Of a stretch of 64,000 nucleotides of DNA, positions 54,699 to 64,000 are shown piece after piece. The stretch's first letter is position 1. Every line of letters starts with the position of its first letter. Origin of the DNA: Cyathus striatus (Eukaryota; Basidiomycota; Agaricomycetes; Agaricales; Nidulariaceae); NCBI GenBank assembly GCA_025738555.1, contig JAOVFP010000007.1, positions 2,914,001 through 2,978,000 of the forward strand. Direction: 5' to 3'. Under the pieces are notes generated by a model that worked only from the letters and a program-made list of their open reading frames with translations, was not told where the DNA came from and ran no database searches. A program made the position numbers and the translations under genes.

Positions 54699-55281
54699 TT
54701 ACCATAGAAACCGGCGATAGAAACGCTAGAATTTGGTACGGTTTGGGTAGTCACTTATGATCATATGAGCATTTGTTCAAAAATAGATATAGGTCAGCGG
54801 TACATACATTTCTTTCTATCCTCGTTATTAATAGATGCAGTTGATCTGAAATTTCCATGGCCAATTCTCTAAACCTGGCTGGATCCCCTTCGAGGCATGG
54901 CAACTCGAATTGAATTTTTCGGGAAATCCTGTATATGATCCGTTAAGAATGGTGTTATTCACTGTTCTGTGCTTTCACTTACTCGTTTCGTTCTTCCAGA
55001 AATGCGTCGTAATGCTCAGGCAGATATTGCGGCCTGTAAAGCTGCAGAACCTTCTCCAGCGTTGGAGCGAGCTCGTAGATTTGATTGAGGACGTTGTTAA
55101 CGTTTACGATAGGTTCGTAATGCCTGGTGTTACGCCTTATTGTAAACGTGAGCATTTCAGACAACATGATTGGCAATGGAGAGCGAGGATGATGAGAGGA
55201 GTATGAGGTTCTTGAAACGGGAAAAGAGGAGGATGAGGGATGCTCTGAATTCGCACATTCGTACGGATTAAATACACACAT
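54699..55281 (-). CDS. hypothetical small spliced gene
   Basis: The first exon, 55281-54983, starts MCVFNPYECANSEHPSSSS. A GTAAGT...ATACAG intron (54929-54982) leads to EISRKIQFELPCLEGDPARF...EISDQLHLLITRIERN. From there a GTATGT donor at 54807 and TCTAG acceptor at 54726 would give a third exon, RFYRRFLW plus stop at 54699-54701 (about 150 residues). Without that intron the frame continues to TGA at 54751-54753 (157 residues). The N-terminus is Ser/Pro-rich; the rest looks helical (NVLNQIYELAPTLEKVLQLY). No family is recognised. The true start could lie upstream in another exon. Confidence 0.5.
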
Positions 55282-56550
55282 CCTGGGGCCTTCCTTCCAA
55301 GAACGCTGTCGTAGCGCCTTGTGATATGCTCTTTGTTCTGTAAGTTTATCATCAAAATAAAACGTAGGCAGTGTACGCCACTTTGTGATATCACGTATCG
55401 CGAAGCGCTGATCTTGTGATATATTGATATCCCAGCTTTTCTATAGATAGAAACTATTACGGCATGTTAATTGGTGCTAATTGGGTGTTAAAGTATTATA
55501 TCGATTTATTATTTGAGAAGAATAAACGTAATTTACTCGCTTCCTTCATGTTAGGAGGCACTTGTGCCATTGAATTCAGGTCATACAAAGTTCGAACTAT
55601 TTCGGTAAAGCTCTTGGCAGCCCTTACAATGCTACACGTTGCCTCTTAAGAAATTAAGAGAATATCACTTCTAATGGACCAATATATCATGTGCCGAATG
55701 TCTGAGAACAAAATACTACTTAGCGAAAGCGCTCGAACAAAGGCTGCGTCGTGGTGGCTTCCTTACTGAGAGGTTGACTAGGCAACTTTAATTGCGACAA
55801 GCAGATTTAAAAATCAATACATTTAAATGCTCGACTTTGTAACAGTTCAGCTGATTGGATAATACACGCAAGAAGAATGAGGATCATCCGTCGGGCTGTT
55901 ACTGAACTAGGGCGCTTATGCAATAAGTATGCATGTAGCGACTTCAAACTACTTGAACGAGCAGCGAGACAAAAGTGATCCGGTCCGAGTCTATTACAGC
56001 ACCTCCTTACACGTCTCATTTAACGCCATAATACAAGCACATTAGATAAATATCTACATTAGTAATTGCGCTTCTTTATGAGCGTTTATGGTGCTTCAAT
56101 TGACGCTCTCTCTAAATCGAATCATTTATATAAAATTCGTATGGGACGTAAGTACCACTACGCGGTGAATGTGGTGAAATGACTCACAATATAGGTTTAT
56201 CTTTGCATGATGTCTCGTGTACTGATTGAAACCCTGCAGATCAACTGAGGATGGCACACATAATGTAAAACTTAATGGATGACGCGGAAAATGTTCAGTA
56301 CCGCCATGTTTATCGGAGTAAAAACTAGTCCGACCCTCCGAGGCGGCTTTTGAACGTTGAAACGCTGAAGCTAAGGTTTGCCTGTGGAGTAAAGAAGCTT
56401 CTATAGACTGAGGATAGAGATGAATAGAGCTGGGGACGGGGTTCTTCTTTTTGAAGTTCCATCTTGGATTGTCCATTAAAGTCGGATAAGTCGGATGGAG
56501 TTGGATAAGCGCTAATCATACAAGCGCCTGCCAAGTTATCGCTGTAGGCG
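55282..56550. other. intergenic, no gene seen
   Basis: Short overlapping frames only. Confidence 0.35.
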
Positions 56551-57463
56551 CCTATGGTGCAGGGCACTTAGTCACCTCCACTTTTGTATAACTAAAATTA
56601 AGCTGTGGGAAACCTTTTTTTTTCTTATTCCTCTGACCAAAATGATTCTTTTGGTAAGGGGAACAAAATGCTCAGACGAAATTTTGAAATTCCCAAAACT
56701 GACAGAGTTATAATTTTTGTCTGATCTAAATTCCGCCGCTTTATGTAATCATTACCATATATAGTAATACATAACTTAATTTGGTAATATTAGTCATCAA
56801 ATGCAGATGCAACTGTCTCAGGAATCCGACAATGAGAGGTATAATATCTGGATGAAAACTGTTTTACCTTCATCTGTGCTTCTTTTGCCCCAAGACCTTC
56901 ACAATAAGCATCTATCCAACAAATCATGCAATGTTCCCATTTCCATATGAGCTCAACAGGCACCAATTCAAGTGCTTTTGGTAGATTTTCTTGTAGTGAA
57001 GTGAAAGTGCCATCACAGTGTTCTCTGAGATATCACTTTACTGACCCCCAGAAGTACTCAATAAACAATGGAATTTCAGTAAGATGCAAAGATGGCCAGC
57101 ATCCTCAATTACCTCCTGTACAAGTGACTTCTGCTCCTGAAAATCAGGCTGAAGTTCCAATATGTGTCATGCACAACAGTCTGATGTATCAGGTTTGCAC
57201 TTCCCAGATGTCTTGTCACCTTTCTTTTGTGTGCACAATTTCTTAAGACCCTCCCTTGCAAGTCCTTGTTCCTTAAGCTCTAGAGCTTGCACAAGGGGTA
57301 TCTTCTGAGACTTACATGGTCCAGGCATATAGTGTCAGAGGTACAATAGCTGTAGATACATATCTCAAATGATAAATCAATGCCCAGATAATTTCATTTT
57401 TTTTTGACAGCCAATTCCGCCGCTATCCAAAAGTGGAGCTGACTAAGCGCCCTGCACCATAGG
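56551..57463. mobile_element. short TIR element, ~913 bp, non-autonomous
   Basis: CCTATGGTGCAGGGC(A/G)CTTAGTCA(C/G)CTCCACTTTTG at the left is mirrored at the right end (ending 57463), over 38 bp with two mismatches. If the target is TA, the element proper is 56555-57459. The interior has no intact gene; an open stretch at 56926-57246 has no clear resemblance. Confidence 0.7.
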
Positions 57464-57593
57464 TTGTCTGGACTGTCTTATGTAATCTCGGAGTTAATTC
57501 TTAGAGTGAGTGACGTAGAGAAATGATCGATGACGACGCCGAGTTCAAGTTGTCGACAGCTTGACCCAACACCACTTGAAGTTCAAGACCGCC

Positions 57594-59790
57594 ATGAACG
57601 ACCCAGAGCTTGAAGAACCCATTCGCGACCATCTCAATAAAGCTACGCATAATATCAGGAATGACCTTGACGAAACCCCTAGCTTTTGTTCCCATAGATC
57701 TAGCAAATCCATTGTTGAGCACCGCGAGCCTCCTGAGAGTGGGGTAACGAGCAGAAAACGTAGAACGCATCCACAAAGCGCAGAATCAGAAAGCCTAGCA
57801 TCGGCGAAAGAGCATTTGGAAATAGAAGAGGATGACGAAGTTGCGTTTTTTCAGCCTACGTATGTTTTCGTTCGATATATATAACAGACGCCATCGGATT
57901 CTAATGCAGGATATAATCAGTTTATGGTGGTTCACATCGACGGCATTTCCGCTTATAGCAGGAACATTTGGTCCGATTGCAAACTTGTTTTCTGTATGTG
58001 CACTTTCGCAGACGTGGCGTGTAAGAGAGTCAGATGGAGAAAAAGTCCATGATCCTGCATGGTACGCTGCGTTATCTGTCTCGGTTTATATGAGGCTAAA
58101 AGATAGCATAGGATAATAGCGTTAAATACGATATCACTTGCAATGGCTCTTTCCGCCAACATAATCCTTTTGCTCAATTTCGCCAGACGTATAGGGTATA
58201 CCATCGCTCAGTCAGCAACAATAGTCTTGTGGTACTCATCCAGCATCATCCTTGTTCCCCCGCTCATCCTCACACATACGAAATACCTCTCTCCTTCTAC
58301 CTCTCACTTCCCTGAAGACACACTGGAACTCAGTCAATCGTATTACTACGGACTTATAGCTTCCGCATTGTATTTCACAATATCAACTTTACTCCTCTTC
58401 AACCTCGTTGGCGCACATATTTTTCGTGCTTATTCACCTTCCTTTGGAGCACTCACAATGCCACAGAGGACACTCATGCTCCAAACGATAGTATTTAGCT
58501 CGTATCTTGCCCTTGGCGGGGGTGTGTTTGCGAAGTTGGAGACCTGGAGCTTCGTGGATGGGTTATATTGGGCGGAGTACACACTACTTACTATTGGACT
58601 TGGATCAGATTTTTCGTTGAAAACGACTGGAGCGAGGATGTTGCTTATTCCATTTGCGGCGTTTGGGATAGTGTTGGTTGGTATTATTGTCGGTTCTGTC
58701 CGAGGACTTGTTCTCGAAAGGGCCAAAGTAAAGGTCGGACGACGAAGGCTGGAAAAAGAGAGAGAGCGTAAAAGATTAGAGCAGAAAGAGCATGCCGAGC
58801 AAGATCGTGTCGAGAGGAAGAACGTGAATGACCTGGAACATAAGTGGAGAAAAGCGGAATTTGCACTTATGCGAGAAGTTGAGCGAAAGGCGGAGAAGGT
58901 GGAGAGGTATACTGGCTTGGCTGTTGCTACGCTCGTGTATGTAATTGTATGGATTGCTGGGTCGTTGGTGTTTTGGGCTACTGAAGGCGTAAGTTTCCTT
59001 TTCAAACCGTATAATTTGTACTAATATTAAACATTATCGTTAGAAACAATGGACGTACCCTTCAGCACTATATTTCACATACACAACGATAACAACTATC
59101 GGATATGGGGACTTATATCCAACTTCACAGGCAGGAAGACCGTTCTTCGTATTTTGGACGCTTCTTGCTGTTCCAGCTGTGACGATCCTCGTGTCGCATA
59201 TGGGAAGTACTGTGGTACGAGCGGTAAGCAAAGGCGTAGAACTTTTAGGAAGATGGACTGTACTCCCTGAGCCGAAGATATTTGGTCGACATCATGATCA
59301 CCACCAAAACCGGACCAAAGGCAATCACGAAGGTCGGAGTGGAGAGAAAGACAAAAACCACGAAGAACGAGAACATCGAGAAGATGGACTATCCGCGGAC
59401 GTAGAGCACCTCGGGAGCGCTATAACGCACGCGGAAGAAGCAAAAGGTCGAGGGGATTCACTTCCTGCACGTCTGGCGCGCGAGATACGTAATGTATCTC
59501 GAGATATCGACAATCCTAGACAGTATGAGTGGGATGAATGGGTTAGGTGGTTAGAGTTGCTTTGTGAAGATCCTAGAGGAAGAAAGAAGGATCAGAACCG
59601 TCAGCAGGAAGTGGAGAGTGAAATGGAGAGAGAGACGGATGTAGAAGAGAAGTGGATTAAGTGGTCTTGGTTGAGTGGAGATGGGCCACTTATGAGTACT
59701 GAAGGAGAGACGCAGTGGGTTCTCGGGAAACTATGTGAGCGTCTCGAGGAGGTGTTAGAGTTTCAGATTGCCAATTCAGGTAGTAAATAG
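57594..59790 (+). CDS. TOK1: TOK-type outward-rectifying potassium channel, 4 exons
   Basis: Predicted exons 57594-57859, 57921-58061, 58112-58988 and 59044-59790 give 676 residues. Fungal TOK channels have eight membrane segments and two pore loops and release K+ across the plasma membrane on depolarisation. The first pore filter is TIGLGSD (~296) and the second TTIGYGDLYP (~446), the classic K+ selectivity signature. A hydrophilic N-terminus (~88 residues) precedes the first segment (WWFTSTAFPLIAGTFGPIAN). A highly charged Lys/Glu/Arg loop lies between segments 6 and 7, and a long charged His/Glu-rich cytosolic tail follows. In the first intron the acceptor is ATAATCAG (57920), not the AG four bases after the branch site; only this keeps the frame. 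The second intron (50 nt, GTACGC...CATAG) restores IIALNTISLAMALSANIILL. Confidence 0.9.
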
Positions 59791-62201
59791 CTCAATGAAA
59801 TATGAGAACATGAGGTTGCATGAGTCTGGAGTCTAGATATAGAAATGTGGGACTTCAAGAAGTGCACTAGTGCGGGCAGGCAGAAAATTCCCTGCACGCT
59901 CAATTCAGGGTCTGCGCGTGGAATTTCGACCCTGACCGTGAAGAATATATACATGAGCGTGAAGGATATGTAAGTGAGCATGAAGCAAGATATAAGTGAG
60001 TGAGAAGCAATAGGATCTATTATCACTGTAGTATGTCCTTATTATCTATCTTAAAAATGCATGAAATATTGTACTAATGTTCTCTCCCAACCCAACTTGA
60101 ACTGAGTTTGAGCGTGAGCGTGATAGTATTCCTATCACGCTCATATACTTTCAGTAACTTGAGTGTGAGCGTGAATGTAGAATATCTCTCATTTTAAATG
60201 AACAACTCAAATTATTTGAGCATGAGCGTGATATGCACTTTATGATTGCATATATTTTAAATTGGGATAAGCATGAGCGTGAATAGATATATATACACAT
60301 CGCGTTCACGCTCATAATTTGTTATTGAAATTGAAAGAGAGAGTGGTACAACACCCCGATTCCACTCACATATATATTCTTTAACTTGAGCGTGAGCGTG
60401 ATGGATGGTCCTATTTCATGCTCAAGTTTATTTTCTATAATTTCAGGAACACACCAAATGACACATTTATGTAACTCTAGCGTCACAGGACGCCTTTATC
60501 ATAAGTCCTGGTAGGGAGCAGCACGGGAGTGCAGAAGTTGCCCTTGTAAGAGAGCTCGTTTACTCGATGAGAAGCGGCGTTAACTTTGACGATCAATCTA
60601 AACGGTCGATTACGATACTCTATTAGATGTTCGAACGTAGGTTGGTTCACCTCTTCGTTTGGTACCGGATACCGTTACACTTTCATTCTTTGCTATCGAT
60701 TTTTAATTATGCTACGAAGACTCATTTTCGTGCCCAATTCTACTTCCCAGTTTATCGGCTATTTGTATAGGGTCTGTAGAACGGTTGTCGACTTTCGTAT
60801 CCGATGGAAAAGACGTTGTGAAGACTGGGATATGTAGCGTTTGTCATTTTCAGCTAGGGCGTACACTAATTGCTTGTTCTTCTTCTATGAAACGTGTGTG
60901 ATTTCAGACGCACATAATTTTTATGTGTGGAGTACAGTAGAAATTCCGTTTTCACTAAGCAATTATTTGTCCTAATGACATATGTTATGTTCATCCATCC
61001 GCTAGGGTTTTAATGTTGTCCTCTGGTCTAGTTCGCTTTCTACCTCTTAGGTGCAAGATACTTGAGTTAGGGGGATGATGGATTATCGTAATATTACGTT
61101 CGTAGTTCAATATTTATTTCTTAGGAGATAATGTCGAGGATATTTGACCCTCTACATTACTCTTCAATTGGTCGATGAGTCTTCGCATAGCTACGCTATC
61201 ACTGTTCGGATCTTGTCAGTCTTCTCTTGTGCTCGATTTCCTATTTTTTAGTTTGGATGCTCCATCGGTTTGAAGGCGTGTTTGATACACCCAATGCCCC
61301 CCTCGGTTCAATAATATTGCAACCACATTGCTTTACTGTAGTATACTTTCTCTTGGGGTTTAGGTGTGATAGTCACGATATTGTATCTGCTATGAGATTG
61401 ATAAGAACCTAGGAGAAATATGATTTATTGTGGTTTATGAATATCGTTACGAAGGTGGATAATTTATGTAAAGCGTTACTAGGCCATGTCTCACAGTGAC
61501 AGTCGTTTCTGTTTAATAGAAAGGTAAGTTATTTCACAGGATCGCCTGGTGATTCTGTGGATATCCCTGAGGATTCTATCAGTGAGTTGTCGACTTCGAA
61601 GCCCTGAATCACTGATGGAGTTCGGTACTTATTTTAAGTTATATAAAGGGATCGATTGGTTATCAGCGTATTCTCGTATACTCGCTATGCATATCGATTG
61701 CCCGATGGGTTCGGTCAGTTATATTTGGGCTATCGTGTGACACTCAAAGACGTGGCTGCGAATGGTCCCAAGTTTTGGCTCTGGCGCTTGTCAAAGTGTA
61801 TTAAGCTGCTGCGCGCGTACAGACACGTACATAATTGTTATCGATGAGATATTATGCATTTATGGGTAACCTCCGTGGTCGATTCGATAAGTACGTACCG
61901 ATAACAAATAGTAGTTAGTACCAGGTTCTTGGGCGTTTGGGGCGTTTGAGCGTAGCGCTGCTAGTCTCTAGAAATGTGGCAGTTTGTCTTTGTATTGAGC
62001 GTGTACTATGTAGGCGCTTGAATACCATGCGTTCCGAACATCCAACGAGTCCAATCTCTCACGATCATACATACCGGCGGTAATGTCCGACGTCGACCGA
62101 CGACCCTTGAACCAATCCAACGTCGAGCTTAACGCGTAGTGCGTAGAGTCTGGTCTCCACCATTGACTGAACCATCCCGCTCTTACCCCCTCATTATCAA
62201 A
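59791..62201. other. intergenic with TGAGCGTGA hairpin cluster
   Basis: 59955-60430 holds repeated TGAGCGTGA words in both orientations (separate entry). 60430-62201 has only short frames without resemblance to known proteins. Confidence 0.4.
59955..60430. repeat. cluster of TGAGCGTGA direct and inverted repeats
   Basis: About nine TGAGCGTGA-like words occur. At least three pair with inverted copies as stem-loops. 60115-60143 is a perfect 12 bp stem TGAGCGTGATAG/CTATCACGCTCA with a 5 nt loop. 60274-60314 pairs TGAGCGTGAA/TTCACGCTCA. 60383-60428 pairs AACTTGAGC/GCTCAAGTT. Confidence 0.7.
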
Positions 62202-62865
62202 ATGTTACATTTGCAAGCTATCGGTACAGCCAGAGACCTCCATTTTCTCGCTGTCGATCCTCTGTCTAACTGCAGTCAACATTCGGTCAACATCGCAGTA
62301 TTTCGCGGGATTTCGACGGCCTTCGACGGTAACATGACAGGATTGCGCTGGTTGGTTGGTGTGTGGTTGATTAGGGGCTTAGACAGGATAGGTTTTGCAG
62401 GTACGTACGTGTCAATACCCTTAGTAGGTGTCGTTTCGTCTTGCTAACACCTATTTCTTAGGACGCACTGCTCTACTCATAGTACATGGGTTCGTTCTGG
62501 GGCTGCCTGCTATACGACTCATCGTTCTCACTATCGCAAAACATCGAATGATGTATGGGTACGGAATGGGCTGTCTGTGGGGAGTCCGGGACAGGGCAGT
62601 TGAACTTTCACTTCGAAGCCGTAACCAAGAGGCTCGCGCTGAACTGGTCGCATCGTTTCCCCACCTACACAACATCAAAAATCGTGCTCAGCTATCCAAC
62701 CCCGTCTGGGAGTTCAACCACGATCATACAATCAAGGTCTCGATCCCTAGCTCGTCATCATCTTGCTTGTACGGTGCTGCATGCATCGCGCTGGCCTTAG
62801 TATTAGAGGTGGAACGTAGGTGGCTTGAGAGGATGGTGGTCTCGGTGTATATGATAATCTGGTGA
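62202..62865 (+). CDS. tentative spliced ORF, hydrophobic protein
   Basis: A frame from ATG at 62202 (MLHLQAIGTARDLHFLAVDP) runs to a GTACGT donor at 62401. A 61 nt intron with a consensus GCTAAC branch site and TTCTTAG acceptor (62461) leads into 62462-62865. The junction keeps the frame, giving about 200 residues. A later start at 62334 (MTGLRWLVGVWLIRG) is possible. The centre is hydrophobic (ALLIVHGFVLGLPAIRLIVL), perhaps one or two membrane segments. No family is recognised, and a chance ORF cannot be excluded. Confidence 0.35.
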
Positions 62866-64000
62866 GATATTTCATCATTCAAAGTACGGGAAAGACTGCT
62901 AATGTTGCATTGGCATGGCAGAATGGCGTAAGAGTGTACCTCTCGACCAGCATACCGCCTTCCTTATCCTAGATAAGATTTGCCTCTTACGAGTTTGACG
63001 AAGGAGGCGAAGAACACCAGCGCCCATTTTCAACCGGTCTACATACAGGTTCAAGCGGCCGGCAATATGACAGGATTACGCTGGTGGGTTGGTGTGCCTG
63101 TTAAGTCCGTACTGGGGAGCTAGTAGGCTAAGAGGGCATATTGCCCCTACTAGCTGCGTTATGCTGATGAAGCCAGAGTACGGGGTGCAGGTTTCGATCA
63201 CCGACGAGTGTTCGGAAACCTGCGTTCATTCGTGATGTCTTCGTTAACTCTTCCGTTCACCTTGCCGCTTCCTACACCCGCGATGAATCCGTGTAGAAGA
63301 GTTTAAGAAACTTGTTTGGTAGCGCTTGCTATTCTTGGTTCAATGCTGTTTACATCAATGGGATTCTGAGGTTCAAGAAGAGGTGCCGGATCAATACGAA
63401 GTGCATATGGTTAGCCTCTGAGTATTCACGTACACCTGGGAATGCATGTTTATGCACCCACAAGCACAACCACGACCTTCGACTACGGCTATAATGCTGA
63501 TAGTGCCGTACTTATACTTGATCTCTACATCGACGTTACCAAACTTCTTAGCCTTATCCAAATTCGCATACTAACGCGTCATCTCAGGTTCAGCTCAGTA
63601 AAAACAAAAAGTCATGCCTGGCATGCGATGGTCATGCGAGATCATGCAAAAAGTGCTTCTTGTCATGCGCTAGGCATTCATGACATAGTGTATGAATATT
63701 ACTAATGCAACCCAATATTAAGATGAAATTCTTAATTGTAGGACATCTGCAATGCATATACAAGTCATGTATAGGCCATATAGTAAGCATTTGCAGAACA
63801 GAACACAGAGCTTAGTGTATGAACATCATAAAATTCTGCTAAGTCCCATTGATTCCCTTGGCATCCACTAAGGGTTCCATGTACATACATATATGTATGG
63901 CTGCATTAATTTCTTAAGTGCGCACCCCTTGCTTCCAACCCGGTTCCCCTCTTTCCCCCATATCCGTTTGTATTCTGCTTTTCCTGTCTCCCCCTTCCTC
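62866..64000. other. intergenic to window end
   Basis: A segment near 63067 (ATGACAGGATTACGCTGG) nearly repeats 62334 (ATGACAGGATTGCGCTGG), a short duplication. At 63608-63680 the word TCATGC recurs five or more times. No gene is supported. Confidence 0.35.

Noticed and set aside
58430..59005. 191-codon reverse-strand frame
   Set aside because: It is the complement of the third exon of the potassium channel.
62555..62800. Second forward frame overlapping the tentative 62202-62865 gene
   Set aside because: It is in another phase without splice support and has a less protein-like composition than the spliced model.
63608..63680. TCATGC repeats considered as a CRISPR-like or regulatory array
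   Set aside because: Spacing is irregular and units very short, in a eukaryotic context; not enough to call.

Overview
The window is nuclear DNA of a filamentous basidiomycete, most likely an Agaricomycete. Coding exons are broken by many 48-93 nt GT-AG introns with CTAAC/CTGAC-like branch sites. The gene families (Fet3-like multicopper oxidase, M43 metalloprotease, phenol-hydroxylase-type FAD monooxygenase, F-box protein, TOK potassium channel) and the transposon families fit that group. A closer placement, such as Rhizoctonia and relatives, is only a guess. The window is gene-poor and repeat-rich.

Layout. 1-3.1 kb: a broken tRNA-Leu and non-coding DNA with a CATATCAG repeat cluster. 3.1-5.0 kb: a four-exon F-box gene. 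5.3 kb: a second, damaged tRNA-Leu. 6.5-11.9 kb: a transposon nest, in which a 4.95 kb terminal-inverted-repeat element with decayed reverse-strand genes sits inside a ~389 bp MITE; both target duplications are visible. 12.6-21.9 kb: two tandem FAD monooxygenase paralogues, the first intact and the second a pseudogene, with a secreted M43 protease gene and a pogo-type deletion derivative between them. 23-25 kb: two small genes of unknown function, one with repeats that resemble amyloid motifs. 26.9-29.1 kb: a ten-exon multicopper oxidase. 29.5 kb: the one intact-looking tRNA-Leu(AAG), with an intron.

31.4-45.9 kb: a short-chain dehydrogenase gene split by a 13.6 kb Ty3/gypsy-like LTR retrotransposon. 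Its LTRs are about 99.7% identical and a GTTT duplication flanks it; removing the insert rejoins the dehydrogenase frame. All seven in-frame stops inside gag and pol that I count as damage are TGA. Between pol and the 3' LTR the element carries about 5 kb holding at least four spliced genes on the opposite strand, one with a zinc-cluster-like cysteine pattern. This antisense module is the most unusual part of the window.

49.2-54.1 kb: a 4.9 kb terminal-inverted-repeat element with an internally deleted, frameshifted, MITE-interrupted transposase-like gene. 54.7-55.3 kb: a small spliced reverse-strand gene. 56.6-57.5 kb: another inverted-repeat element. 57.6-59.8 kb: a TOK-type two-pore-domain potassium channel. 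60.0-60.4 kb: hairpins built on TGAGCGTGA. The rest is mostly without recognisable genes, apart from a tentative spliced ORF at 62.2-62.9 kb.

The host genes form no obvious cluster or pathway. The monooxygenases and dehydrogenase suggest oxidative metabolism, the protease and oxidase are secreted or cell-surface enzymes, and the channel sets membrane potential. All splice models were made by eye from splice sites, phase and family resemblance; no database search was run.
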